Under the pieces are notes generated by a model. That model searched no databases. It saw nothing but the letters and a program-made list of their open reading frames with translations, and was not told where the DNA came from. 64,000 nt of DNA from an uncultured Psychroserpens sp. (GTDB lineage Bacteria; Bacteroidota; Bacteroidia; Flavobacteriales; Flavobacteriaceae): the NCBI RefSeq assembly GCF_947500255.1, contig NZ_CANMRL010000001.1, forward strand, positions 744,001-808,000, written 5' to 3'. The translations under genes and the position numbers were made by a program. Of this stretch, positions 9,789 to 19,583 are shown piece by piece. The stretch's first letter is position 1; each line of letters begins with the position of its first letter.

Positions 9789-10622
9789 ATGAAAAAAACT
9801 ACCTCTTTAAAATTATCAAAACAACTTGCCAAGTATGGTGCCTTAACTGTAGCCATAGCAGGTGTAGCTGATGCTAGTGGGCAAATAAGCTACACAAATG
9901 TAGATCCCGATTTTTCTTCATCTGGTGTTGGAGGAGAATACTTTTTAGACTTGGACAATAATGGTACAAATGATTTTAGAATTTTCCAAAACGGCGTAAG
10001 TTCATCTAGTAGTGCTGCTGTTTTAATTTCACCTCTAACAGCAAGTAATGATGTACTTGGATCAAGTGGTGCAACCTATGCATATCCTTTTGTTTTAAAC
10101 TCTGGAGATGCTATTTCAAGCGGAGGGTCTGCCTGGAATAATAATGGATTTTCTAATGGTTTTCAATCTTTAAATTATGGCAGTAGCTGTAGTATTGGTA
10201 ATTGGTGTAGCGTCACAGATGGCTTTATTGGTTTACGTTTTAATATTGGCGGAAGCATCCATTATGGTTGGGCAAGATTAGACGTAGGAGCAGGACCTTT
10301 AGATACTTGGACAGTAAAAGACTTTGCTTATAATCAAACCGCTAACCAAAGTATCATGGCAGGTCAACAAACCTTAAGTGTAGAAACAAATATTTTAGAG
10401 AATGTTAGAATAGTTGCTTTAAATAAAAGTATAGGACTTTATAATTTGACAGATACAGCCAACTATAAGTTGTTTAGTATGACTGGAAAGCAAGTTTTAG
10501 AAGGGACTGTTACTGATAATACTTATGTAATAGAAGCGAACACAGTTGCTTCAGGTGTTTATATTATTGAACTTATTGATGTGAACTCAAAAGCAGCAAT
10601 AAGAAAAAAAGTGGTATTATAA
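9789..10622 (+). CDS. T9SS-exported protein, type A sorting domain
   Basis: The 277-residue product starts with a long signal region (MKKTTSLKLSKQLAKYGALT, with AIAGVADASGQ near the cleavage site). It continues with a Gly/Ser/Asn-rich central domain that includes LDLDNNGTNDFRI (a possible Ca-binding loop) and HYGWARLDVG. The end is a T9SS type A tail (GLYNLTDTANYKLFSMTGKQVLEG to SGVYIIELID and IRKKVVL). It is expected at the cell surface or secreted. The GWARLDV element occurs in many Bacteroidota surface proteins of unknown role. A strong terminator follows. Confidence 0.8.
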   Translation: MKKTTSLKLSKQLAKYGALTVAIAGVADASGQISYTNVDPDFSSSGVGGEYFLDLDNNGTNDFRIFQNGVSSSSSAAVLISPLTASNDVLGSSGATYAYPFVLNSGDAISSGGSAWNNNGFSNGFQSLNYGSSCSIGNWCSVTDGFIGLRFNIGGSIHYGWARLDVGAGPLDTWTVKDFAYNQTANQSIMAGQQTLSVETNILENVRIVALNKSIGLYNLTDTANYKLFSMTGKQVLEGTVTDNTYVIEANTVASGVYIIELIDVNSKAAIRKKVVL

Positions 10623-10640
10623 AACAAGATAAAATTGATA

Positions 10641-10673
10641 AAAAAAGGGACTGTAATTGCAGTCCCTTTTTTT
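10641..10673. terminator. Rho-independent terminator, bidirectional
   Basis: An A-tract precedes the perfect stem GGGACTG/CAGTCCC (10648-10667) with a TAATTG-type loop, and a T-tract follows. It lies between the convergent T9SS gene and the phosphodiesterase-sulfotransferase gene and can serve both strands. Confidence 0.9.
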
Positions 10674-10678
10674 ATGGT

Positions 10679-13195
10679 CTAAGATTTATTTCTATACAAA
10701 GATGTATCTACACATCCAATCATGGCATCAAGATCGAGATCTTCTCCTAAAAACGAAGATACTTTTGAGGTCACTTCTCTAGTACTACTTAATACATCTT
10801 TATAATTGATATATATAAGCTCTACTCCTGGTTCTTTATTCTTCCAGGTTTCAACCAAACTAAGATGCTTTTTGTAGGATTCAAACAATCGTATTGGCAA
10901 CGTTTCGGTATCCTTACCAATCATTTTTTGTTGAGATTGTACCACTTCATGTAAGTCTCTATTCATGAAAATTACTTTGTAGCGATACTGAGGATCCAAA
11001 AACTTAAGTAAGGGAGCCACAACCTTAACAGACTTATTTTGCGCTTTATGTAACCAAGTATTATCCTTATGTAAGGACATAACAGGGTCGTATTCGAAAT
11101 AGCCTTTAGGATTCGAAATATCAGCCTTACGATTAGAATCGGTTAACACTGTTTTGCCTCCTTTATGAAGCATTTGCATCATTAGGGAGGTTCCAGATCT
11201 TGGCAACCCAGAAACCACAATGATTTGGTCTTTATGATTGGTTGAATTTATTTTATCCTCAAACCGATTTTGCAACTCAATGTTTTCTATGGCCTTTTCT
11301 GCGCGATGATGTGTTTTAGGCTTTAATTTAGCAGCTGTTTGATAAGCTTTCTTTGCATTTTCGGTGTCTCCTAATTTTTCTAAGGCTTCACCCAATGTGT
11401 AATGTGCTTCGGGAAAGTACTTTACCAGTTCTATAGAAGTTAAAGCATGTTCGGCGGCTTCTTCAAAATGTTCAAGACGAATTAATGTAACGGCTAATGC
11501 ATTATGAAATTTCGCATTATCTACTTCTAATTCTAAACTCTTTTCAAAGGCATTTTTGGCATTAGAATAGTCACCAATCTGAAGGTATATTTTACCTATT
11601 TCATACCATACTTGAGCATTAGGTTTTTTATTCTTTGCCTCAATCAACAACTTTAAAGCCTTATCTATACGACCCTTGTGCATTAAAATTTTAGCCTCAG
11701 AGAAGTACGTATTTATTTTAAATTTTTTATCTCTTGTTCTCAATTCATTCAAGTAGATCTCTGCTTTGTCATAATCGCTTTCAGAAAAACTAATCGCTAA
11801 TAAATCCATATAATATGGAATAAGATCTATGGGATCTTTTTCTTCAATTAATTCTAACAATATGGTTTTTGACTTATCGTAGTCTTTTTTCCCAAGATAT
11901 ACTCGAGCTAAATTATGTTTTAAATCACATTTAACCTTTACTATTGAATTTTCAATTTTCTCATCAGGACGATCTATATAACCTAACTCTATAAGCTGTT
12001 CCATAGTTTCTTGATCGTTCAAGAAATCTTTATAATCTGTGTTTTTTGACTCACCAAAATCACCTTCTATATGTTCCCAACTCTCAATATAATTAGGTGG
12101 TGATGTTTCCTTAAAAATATCTAGTGCGACTTTACCATCCATATCTTTACCAATAGGCAAATCAAACATATGTAATAGGGTTGGCGCAATATCAATGAGT
12201 CCTAAACCAAATATTTTTTCGTTGGTTTTAATATTAGGTCCAGCTGCTACAAACATCCCAAACTGACGGTGTTCTAATGAAGGAGCTGCTTGATATTTAG
12301 GCATCTCCAAAATGCGCTTGTGATCAGATTCATAACCATGATCAGACATAATGATAATGGTTGTGTCTTCACTTACAAGCTCTAAGGTTCGCTCTAACAT
12401 CATGTCTTGAAAACGATAGGCACTATTCACACAATCTTTATATATCTCATATAAATCTTGAGGAACGGGATTTAGCTTAGGTGGATGAAACTTCATAAAT
12501 GCGTGACAAAAATGATCTATCAAATCGTAATAAACAGCCATAAAATCCCATTCAGAATTTTGCATGGTATATGTGGCTGCTGAGTGTATAGACACATTTT
12601 CTGCCATAATTTTAGCAAATGCGCGTAAACCTTTGTCGTTTTTCTGGTCAATGTTTTTTGCTTTGGGCATGAAAGGCAATATATGAGCTTCTGTTATTTC
12701 ATAAGGAAACAATCTTAAGTCACTCATCTCTTTCACTAATGATTCGGGATGTATGGTACCAGAAACTATAGGGTTTTTAGCTTTTGGATCCATACTTACT
12801 TTTTGAAATCGATCTGTAACAACAACACCATTAATAGGTTCTGCAGGAAAGCTTGGCCACCAACCTACTAAGTTACTTTTAAAGCCTTGATTATGTAATA
12901 TATTCCATATAGCTCTTGATTTTCTTGAATTAACAGTTACTGGGTGAACTCCTTTCATGTCTGGCATGAGCTCTAAAAATCCTAAAACACCATGTTTATC
13001 TGGAGTTTTCCCAGTAGCTACGGTAGACCACAACATAGGAGAATACGGAGGATTCATCGTAGCCATGTTTCCATAAACACCTCTATCTATAAGTTTTTTT
13101 AGTGCTGGCATTTGACCTTTTGCTAATAAAGGTCCCATAATTTTCCAATCAGCCGCGTCCCAACCTAACAACAAAACTTTATTCTTCTTCTTCAT
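10679..13195 (-). CDS. Phosphodiesterase/alkaline phosphatase-superfamily, TPR and sulfotransferase fusion
   Basis: This 838-residue protein has three parts. Residues 1 to about 400 form an alkaline-phosphatase-superfamily domain of the type I phosphodiesterase kind, with metal ligands in LLGWDAADW, YYDLIDHFCHAF and MSDHGYESDHKR and a candidate nucleophile in NPPYSPMLWSTVATG. Residues 420-640 are tetratricopeptide repeats (for example AQVWYEIGKIYLQIGDYSNA). Residues 645-838 form a sulfotransferase domain with the 5'-phosphosulfate loop VVSGLPRSGTSL and the 3'-phosphate-type segment FMNRDLHEVVQSQ. No signal peptide is visible, so it is probably cytoplasmic. Removal of a phosphate or sulfate together with sulfo-transfer to a glycan or lipid is a plausible but unproven role. 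Its start overlaps a 48-codon gene. Confidence 0.85.
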   Translation of the reverse strand: MKKKNKVLLLGWDAADWKIMGPLLAKGQMPALKKLIDRGVYGNMATMNPPYSPMLWSTVATGKTPDKHGVLGFLELMPDMKGVHPVTVNSRKSRAIWNILHNQGFKSNLVGWWPSFPAEPINGVVVTDRFQKVSMDPKAKNPIVSGTIHPESLVKEMSDLRLFPYEITEAHILPFMPKAKNIDQKNDKGLRAFAKIMAENVSIHSAATYTMQNSEWDFMAVYYDLIDHFCHAFMKFHPPKLNPVPQDLYEIYKDCVNSAYRFQDMMLERTLELVSEDTTIIIMSDHGYESDHKRILEMPKYQAAPSLEHRQFGMFVAAGPNIKTNEKIFGLGLIDIAPTLLHMFDLPIGKDMDGKVALDIFKETSPPNYIESWEHIEGDFGESKNTDYKDFLNDQETMEQLIELGYIDRPDEKIENSIVKVKCDLKHNLARVYLGKKDYDKSKTILLELIEEKDPIDLIPYYMDLLAISFSESDYDKAEIYLNELRTRDKKFKINTYFSEAKILMHKGRIDKALKLLIEAKNKKPNAQVWYEIGKIYLQIGDYSNAKNAFEKSLELEVDNAKFHNALAVTLIRLEHFEEAAEHALTSIELVKYFPEAHYTLGEALEKLGDTENAKKAYQTAAKLKPKTHHRAEKAIENIELQNRFEDKINSTNHKDQIIVVSGLPRSGTSLMMQMLHKGGKTVLTDSNRKADISNPKGYFEYDPVMSLHKDNTWLHKAQNKSVKVVAPLLKFLDPQYRYKVIFMNRDLHEVVQSQQKMIGKDTETLPIRLFESYKKHLSLVETWKNKEPGVELIYINYKDVLSSTREVTSKVSSFLGEDLDLDAMIGCVDTSLYRNKS

Positions 13196-13325
13196 TCTTA
13201 CGGTTTTGTTTTGCTTCTTTTTTTACTTCCCTCCAAGCCCTCAAACCTAGGTCACCAAGTGCTAGAAGTCCGAGTGATCCTTTTTCAGTAATCTCTATAG
13301 GTTGCTTTTGTAATTCTTCCTTCAT
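13179..13325 (-). CDS. Small 48-residue protein overlapping the phosphodiesterase-sulfotransferase gene
   Basis: An ATG at 13325 opens a 48-codon frame that ends with TAA 17 bases inside the next gene. The product begins MKEELQKQPIEITEKGSLGL and continues LALGDLGLRAWREVKKEAK to an acidic, lysine-rich tail. It is predicted to be a short amphipathic helix with no signal peptide. The 17-base overlap with the downstream start and the lack of another promoter in between suggest translational coupling to the fusion enzyme. I know of no family assignment. It could be an accessory subunit or a leader peptide. Confidence 0.6.
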   Translation of the reverse strand: MKEELQKQPIEITEKGSLGLLALGDLGLRAWREVKKEAKQNRKNEEEE

Positions 13326-13394
13326 TTAATTCATTTTAATCGTCATAAAAATAGAATAAATCTTAGACGTATATTTACATTTTTAAAATTTTAA

Positions 13395-14297
13395 ATGCTT
13401 AAAATAGCTTTCCATCCTATTTACAAACATTCATTGCCAGAAGGGCATCGTTTTCCCATGTTAAAGTATGAGTTGCTTCCTGAGCAATTACTGTATGAAG
13501 GCACCTGTACGGAGGCTAATTTTTTTAAGCCAGAAACACCAAGTGATACTCACATTCTAAATGTACATACTAAAGACTACTACCAAGATCTAAAACAACT
13601 AACCTTAGATAAAAGGGCAGCTCGTAAAATAGGGTTTCCTTTGAGCTCTGTTTTGGTTGAACGTGAAGTCATTATAGCAGATGGGTCTATAAAAGCGAGT
13701 GAATACGCATTAGAATATGGAATTGCAATGAATATTGCAGGCGGGACACATCATGCCTATACCAATCGTGGTGAAGCCTTTTGCTTGTTAAATGATCAGG
13801 CTATTAGTGCACGATATCTTCAAGATAAAGGATTAGTACATAAGATTTTAATTGTAGATCTGGATGTACATCAAGGTAACGGAACAGCAGAGATTTTTCA
13901 AAACGACACTTCTGTTTTTACATTTTCCATGCATGGAAAAAGCAATTATCCATTTAAAAAAGAAATGAGCGACTTAGATATCGCTTTAGAAAATGATACT
14001 GATGATGATACCTATCTCAATATCTTATATGATATACTTCCAAAATTAATCAAGCAAGAAGAACCCGATTTTATTTATTACCTCAGTGGTGTAGATGTAA
14101 TTGCAACTGATAAGCTTGGTAAATTAGGACTAACATTAAATGGCTGTAAAACACGTGATCAATTTGTTTTAAGCACTTGTAAATCTCATAACATTCCTGT
14201 GATGTGTAGTATGGGAGGTGGTTATAGTCCAGATATCAAAACTATTGTCGAAGCACATGCCAATACTTATCGCTTGGCTCAAGAGATTTTCTTTTAA
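13395..14297 (+). CDS. Histone deacetylase-like (AcuC/HDAC superfamily) amidohydrolase
   Basis: The 300-residue product has the HDAC-fold core: GGTHHAYTNRGEAFCLLND with the catalytic His pair, ILIVDLDVHQGNGTAEIF with the zinc-binding Asp/His, SMHGKSNYPF, and YLSGVDVIATDKLGKLGLT with a further Asp, then MGGGYS. These bacterial enzymes deacetylate acetyl-lysine proteins (AcuC), polyamines or other acyl amides. The motifs are complete, so it is probably active and cytoplasmic. It is divergent from the small ORF at 13325 and convergent with ppc, from which it is separated by seven bases. A TATATTTA box near 13371 may be its -7 element. Confidence 0.88.
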   Translation: MLKIAFHPIYKHSLPEGHRFPMLKYELLPEQLLYEGTCTEANFFKPETPSDTHILNVHTKDYYQDLKQLTLDKRAARKIGFPLSSVLVEREVIIADGSIKASEYALEYGIAMNIAGGTHHAYTNRGEAFCLLNDQAISARYLQDKGLVHKILIVDLDVHQGNGTAEIFQNDTSVFTFSMHGKSNYPFKKEMSDLDIALENDTDDDTYLNILYDILPKLIKQEEPDFIYYLSGVDVIATDKLGKLGLTLNGCKTRDQFVLSTCKSHNIPVMCSMGGGYSPDIKTIVEAHANTYRLAQEIFF

Positions 14298-14304
14298 AAA
14301 CAAC

Positions 14305-16887
14305 TTAAGCCGAATTACGACTCGCATTAATATTTCCGAAAAGCGAACGGGTTACGATTTTCTCAAAAATGGCTATCTGTTCTTCATCTCTAACTTCTGC
14401 TTTTTCCAACTCTTGTATTTTTTTAAGCGCATATTGTTGTATAGTCAATAATGGCAATACAATAGCCTCTCGCATATCTATTGATGCTTTTCCTGCAGGC
14501 TCTTCTTCCATGAGTTCTTTTGAATTAGTAAGCTTTAACAATAAACGCTTAGAAGTTTCATATTCTTTAAAAATAATGGTCCAGAATTCACCAAATTCTT
14601 CATTATCTGCCATATATTTTGTGAGATCAAAAAATGATTTAGACAATGACATCATACTGTTTTCAATAAGCGTTTTAAAGAAATTTGAATTATTATAAAG
14701 GTCTTTTACTTTTTTAAATTCGCCTTTATCTTCATAGTATTGAAGTGCTGTACCAACGCCAAAAAAACCTGGAACATTTTGCTTTAGCTGACTCCAACTA
14801 CCTACAAAAGGAATCGCTCTTAGGTCTTCAAAAATGAGCTTATCTGATTTCCCGCGTTTAGAAGGTCGACTTCCAATATTCGTCTTTGCATAGTATTTTA
14901 ATGTGCTCATACGTTCTAAATATGGTACAAACATGGGGTGTTTTTTAAAGTTTGAATACGTTTCATAACTTAAGCTAGCCAAATCGTTCATCACTTCGGT
15001 ATGGTGTTTAGCCATAGCTGTATTAGTCTCATTGAGATGATTTAAAATACCAGAACTTATCAATTGCTCTAAGTTATACTGAGAAGAATCTGATGTGCCA
15101 AAATTAGAACTAATCGTTTGCCCTTGTATAGTTAATTGCACTTCTTTATCTTCAATAGTTGGTCCTAACGATGCATAAAATTGATGGGTTTTCCCTCCTC
15201 CTCTAGCTGGAGGTCCTCCACGACCATCAAAGAAAATCACAGTTACATCATACTTTCTGGAAACAGCAGTTAGACGCTCCTTCGCTTTAAATATCGCCCA
15301 ATTAGCCATTAGGTATCCACCATCTTTAGTGCCATCGCTAAAGCCCAACATAATGGTTTGTTTATTCCCTCTTTTCTTTAAATGCTTTGCATAATCTGGA
15401 TTTGTATAAAGCTCCTCCATTACTGTTGGCGCATTCTCTAAGTCGGTAATAGTTTCAAATAATGGCCCTATATCAACTGTTAACTCATTTTCAAAAGCCA
15501 CTAATTTTAACATAGCAAACAATTGCATAACATGAAGTGTAGTTTGATTGTTACTAATAATATATCTATTAGCTGCACGTTCGCCATTGGTCTCTTGGAT
15601 CGTTTTTATGGCCTCAATAGTTTTCAGCGTTTTTACAACAGTGTCATCTTCAAATAATGAAAGATCAATACTGCCTTTAATTTTTGAAAGTACTTTTACC
15701 TGTTCTTTTTCTGGTAATTCTTGATAGTTCTTTGGGAAAATAGCATTTCCTGAAGCGATTAATGTATCGACCATAGCATTAAAAACTGAAGCATGAGCAC
15801 GACTATCCTGTCGGATGTCTAATGTTGCAAAATGAAATCCGAACAACTGAATTTTATTTAAAAGACTATTAATTTCATCAAGATATAACGACTGATGCTC
15901 ATTAATAACCATCGATTTAATAGCCTCTAATTCTGATTTAAAATGTGTTAATGTCAACTCACTTTTTTCTAAAGATGTAAACGCTTTATAAAGTTGAATT
16001 TCTAATTTAGTCATGCGCTCGCCTATCCCTTTAAAGGTTAGCTTTCTTTTTAATTTTCTAATATCACGATAGTAATTTTTAAAAATAGTTTCACGCAATC
16101 TTCTAGCAACTTTTAAGGTTATCTCTGGAGTAACAAATGGATTACCATCACGATCACCTCCAGGCCAAAAGCCAATATTTATAATGTCATTATCAATATG
16201 CTGCCCATCAAAAATATTTTGCTGAATGTAGTTATAAATGCTTCCGAAAGAATAATAAAACACATGCTCTAAATACCAAATTAGGCTAACCGCTTCATCA
16301 TATGGTGTAGGCTTTTTGTGTTTAAAAAATGGTGTCTTACCCAATTGTGCAAGTAAGTCGTTAATGACGAGCAGATCATTTCTTTTGATCGCTTCGGTTA
16401 AATCTGTAATAATCCCTAAAACAGATCCTGGATAAAATTGCGTAGGGTGCGCTGTAAGTACAATTCGAACTTTAAATTCTTCGAGATACCGTTGTAATTC
16501 TTCAAGTTTATTTTCTGAAATAGCCGATTCTTTTAAACTTCGTAACGTTCCAATACCATCCATGTTATTTACAATTGAGAACGCAGCATCTTCAATAGCA
16601 TCAAATAGCACTACTTGTCTTTCGATATATTGAATAAATCGAAACAGTAAATTGATCTGACTTTGTGTTGAGCGTCGCGCTTGGTACTTCTTAAAAAAAG
16701 TTTCTACTATGGTTGTGGGATCGTCGCCTGCTTTAAATCCTTTTTGACAGGTTTCATGAAATAATGGTAACAAAGCACCTGTTTTTGTAATCGTATCAAA
16801 AGGTAATGTCATAAAAATACTATTGTAAATTTGGTATTTAGACATGACATTTTGCTTGAATCTTGTCAATTTTGGCTGCGTAGACAT
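14305..16887 (-). CDS. ppc: Phosphoenolpyruvate carboxylase
   Basis: Ppc converts PEP and bicarbonate to oxaloacetate, an anaplerotic reaction. The 860-residue protein has the catalytic His region VLTAHPTQFYPGSVLG (about residue 140), WPGGDRDGNPFVTPE, the second signature MLGFSDGTKDGGYLMANW and the glycine-rich loop FFDGRGGPPARGGGKTHQF. The length is near the bacterial norm, and the C-terminus ends in RNSA, close to the RNTG-type allosteric end of the family. The ATG at 16887 begins MSTQPKLTRF. It is convergent with the deacetylase gene. Confidence 0.97.
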   Translation of the reverse strand: MSTQPKLTRFKQNVMSKYQIYNSIFMTLPFDTITKTGALLPLFHETCQKGFKAGDDPTTIVETFFKKYQARRSTQSQINLLFRFIQYIERQVVLFDAIEDAAFSIVNNMDGIGTLRSLKESAISENKLEELQRYLEEFKVRIVLTAHPTQFYPGSVLGIITDLTEAIKRNDLLVINDLLAQLGKTPFFKHKKPTPYDEAVSLIWYLEHVFYYSFGSIYNYIQQNIFDGQHIDNDIINIGFWPGGDRDGNPFVTPEITLKVARRLRETIFKNYYRDIRKLKRKLTFKGIGERMTKLEIQLYKAFTSLEKSELTLTHFKSELEAIKSMVINEHQSLYLDEINSLLNKIQLFGFHFATLDIRQDSRAHASVFNAMVDTLIASGNAIFPKNYQELPEKEQVKVLSKIKGSIDLSLFEDDTVVKTLKTIEAIKTIQETNGERAANRYIISNNQTTLHVMQLFAMLKLVAFENELTVDIGPLFETITDLENAPTVMEELYTNPDYAKHLKKRGNKQTIMLGFSDGTKDGGYLMANWAIFKAKERLTAVSRKYDVTVIFFDGRGGPPARGGGKTHQFYASLGPTIEDKEVQLTIQGQTISSNFGTSDSSQYNLEQLISSGILNHLNETNTAMAKHHTEVMNDLASLSYETYSNFKKHPMFVPYLERMSTLKYYAKTNIGSRPSKRGKSDKLIFEDLRAIPFVGSWSQLKQNVPGFFGVGTALQYYEDKGEFKKVKDLYNNSNFFKTLIENSMMSLSKSFFDLTKYMADNEEFGEFWTIIFKEYETSKRLLLKLTNSKELMEEEPAGKASIDMREAIVLPLLTIQQYALKKIQELEKAEVRDEEQIAIFEKIVTRSLFGNINASRNSA

Positions 16888-17125
16888 CTTATCGTAGTTT
16901 GTATAAAGATACTAAAGCTTGCAAGGTTAAAGTAACCTCATCTTATTTTTTATGGATTCTTCAATTTTTATAAACCTTAATTATCAAAATATCAATTAAA
17001 ATAAATTTTAACTATAAATTAATAACGGTTTTGTAAGAAAATAGCTCATTTTAAAGTATCTTTATGTTCTATGTCAACGCTTTAAAGCGTTGATATTTAA
17101 AATGCTAGACTAAAAACCATCAACT

Positions 17126-19534
17126 ATGAATTTTAATCTTTTTAAGCACTTCCGTTTTTATCATTTCTGCTTTTTTCTAATTAGCTCTTCACTTTTAAAT
17201 CTCAACGCACAAAACAATTTCGATGAAGAATCATTGGTAGATGCCTATGAAGATTATACCGAAGCTCCAAGAGAAACTATTTATGCACATTTAAATAAAT
17301 CAACATATATAAATGGTGAAATGTTAGGTTTTACGGCTTATGCTTTTGATAAATTCACAAAAGAAAGATCTAATTTAACATCAAACCTCTACTGTATCAT
17401 TTCAGATCTTAACGGAAATGTGATTAAACAAAAACTAATACGTGTTGTTGATGGTGTTGCTTCAAACGTATTCTATATTGACGAAAAACTGAAAAGTGGC
17501 AACTTTATGTTTAAGGCTTATACGAATTGGATGCTCAACTTTGAAGAGCAAAATCATTTTCAGCAGGTCTTTAGTGTACTTGATGCTGATACGCAATCTG
17601 AAATAGCATCAAAAGCGATAGATAATGACCTTGATATTCAAATTTTAGGCGAAGGTGGTCACTTAGTATACAATACGCTTAATACCGCTGGTATTATTGT
17701 TAAGAACAAATCTGGTAAAGGCCTACCTTATGCAAAAGCAAAAATTATTGATGACAATAACCTAACGATTAATGAATTTGAGCTTAATGCGTTAGGAATT
17801 TCAAAAGTTATTTTCAACCCAGAACCAAATCGTAAATATTTTGTGAACGTCTATCATAATGACGCTGTTAATACTATTGAAATTAAAGATATTAAAGCTA
17901 TAGGTTTTAATATGACTGTTAATAATCTACAAGACAGGCTACTCATTAACTTTGCAACTAACGACGCTTCAATTGCTATTTTAAAAACTAAAACATTCAA
18001 ACTTGCTATTCATAATGGAAATGATATAAGTGTTGTTCCGTTTAAAATGAATGAACATGCTAAAACTTTGACTGTTCCTAGATCTGAATTATTTTCTGGC
18101 ATTAATATTTTCACTGTGTTTGACGAAAAAAACAAACCCATTTTGGAGCGCTTAGTGTTTAACCACATCAATATCAATAAAGGAAAAACCAACTATATGT
18201 CTTCGGTTCAAGACAAGGATTCTCTATTGATAACTCTAAAAGTTGACAACAATAAACTTAATCAATTTAACAACGTGAGTGTATCGATATTGCCTTCAGA
18301 AACTAAAAGCTACAATCATCATCACAATTTACTATCACAATTATACTTACAACCTTATATAAAAACACCAATACAAAATGCTGGATATTACTTTAAAGAT
18401 AAGAGCCGTAAAACAACATATGAGTTAGATAATTTATTACTTACTCAGGGCTGGAGCAGTTATAACTGGACTAACATTTTTAATTTTAGTAATATCTATA
18501 AATACGAGTTTGAACAAGGTATTAGAATAACATCAAATATAAATGGAGAAGTCAAATCTGGTATTTACATGACTTATCCTCTCAAGGAAAGTACATCACA
18601 GATTTATACCGTTACTGAAAATGATAGAACTATTTTAACCAAAGGACTTTTCCCAGATAGCGAAGAGAAATTTAAAATAGGTTATCTCAACAAAAAAGGA
18701 GAGCCTAGAGCACCTTCAGTGTATCCACAATTTTATCCATCAACGTTTTCTCAATTCGATAAAACATATGACTATGCCTTATTTGATAGTTCAAGATTGA
18801 CTACTAGCACTAGAATTCCCAATACACCAAGTTCTTGGAGTGATATTGAAACCTTAGATGAAGTTGTGATTACTGGAAAAAAGGAAAAAACCAGAATAGA
18901 GAAACTCCAAGAGAAAAAAATTAAAGGCAAAATTTTTGAGGTTACTAATAGACAGCGTCTTCGAGGCACACCTTTGGATGTGTATTTAACCTCCATTGGT
19001 TTTGTAGCCAGATATGATCTCGTAAATGGTATATTTTCCATTATAAACCCTAGGGTGAATTGGGGCAACCCTGTACCGTTAGTTTACTTGGACGATGTCC
19101 TCTTGTGGGAATCTAACTTTGATATTTTAGCTACGATTAATCTGTCATATGTAGATTATGTTGATGTAGAGTATTACGGTTTTGGTGGAGGTATTAGAGG
19201 CCAAGCTGGTTTTATAAAGATTTATACTAGTCCAGAGTTTTTCTATAGAAATGATGGAAAAGCCAATACCATTTCTACATTTGATTTTCCGCTAACATTT
19301 GATGAAGACAAACAATTCTATACACCAAAGTATCAGTTTTACAATACAAAGTTTTTTAATGAATATGGGACTATAGATTGGAAACCAAATTTAAAAGTCG
19401 ATAGTGAAGGTTTGATTCGTTTTAAAATTAAAAACTCAAGTATTGAACGTATCAATCTCTATATTAATGGTATTGTAAATGGTAATGAATTACTATCAGA
19501 AATTAAAACGATAGAAAACACTAATTCTAATTAA
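17126..19534 (+). CDS. Surface protein with MG2-like domain and TonB-plug-like domain, no beta-barrel
   Basis: The 802-residue product has a signal peptide (through about LLNLNAQ), then an alpha-2-macroglobulin MG2-like domain (ETIYAHLNKSTYINGEMLGF, with a second segment near residue 180) and long beta-rich regions. Near residues 580-710 comes a plug-like segment starting ETLDEVVITGKK and containing VPLVYLDDVLLWESNFDIL and FGGGIRGQAGFIKIYTSPEF. The 600-residue barrel of a TonB receptor is missing. Proteins of this layout are common in Flavobacteriia and are thought to work at the outer membrane with TonB-type systems. The AraC gene follows 50 bases later. Confidence 0.75.
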   Translation: MNFNLFKHFRFYHFCFFLISSSLLNLNAQNNFDEESLVDAYEDYTEAPRETIYAHLNKSTYINGEMLGFTAYAFDKFTKERSNLTSNLYCIISDLNGNVIKQKLIRVVDGVASNVFYIDEKLKSGNFMFKAYTNWMLNFEEQNHFQQVFSVLDADTQSEIASKAIDNDLDIQILGEGGHLVYNTLNTAGIIVKNKSGKGLPYAKAKIIDDNNLTINEFELNALGISKVIFNPEPNRKYFVNVYHNDAVNTIEIKDIKAIGFNMTVNNLQDRLLINFATNDASIAILKTKTFKLAIHNGNDISVVPFKMNEHAKTLTVPRSELFSGINIFTVFDEKNKPILERLVFNHININKGKTNYMSSVQDKDSLLITLKVDNNKLNQFNNVSVSILPSETKSYNHHHNLLSQLYLQPYIKTPIQNAGYYFKDKSRKTTYELDNLLLTQGWSSYNWTNIFNFSNIYKYEFEQGIRITSNINGEVKSGIYMTYPLKESTSQIYTVTENDRTILTKGLFPDSEEKFKIGYLNKKGEPRAPSVYPQFYPSTFSQFDKTYDYALFDSSRLTTSTRIPNTPSSWSDIETLDEVVITGKKEKTRIEKLQEKKIKGKIFEVTNRQRLRGTPLDVYLTSIGFVARYDLVNGIFSIINPRVNWGNPVPLVYLDDVLLWESNFDILATINLSYVDYVDVEYYGFGGGIRGQAGFIKIYTSPEFFYRNDGKANTISTFDFPLTFDEDKQFYTPKYQFYNTKFFNEYGTIDWKPNLKVDSEGLIRFKIKNSSIERINLYINGIVNGNELLSEIKTIENTNSN

Positions 19535-19583
19535 ATCTTAAATTCTATTGTAATGTTTCAATGTTAAATGAGACCATTAGTTC

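Noticed and set aside
14369-14698. ORF antisense to ppc
   Set aside because: It is a long open frame caused by the codon composition of ppc on the other strand, with no promoter or homology.
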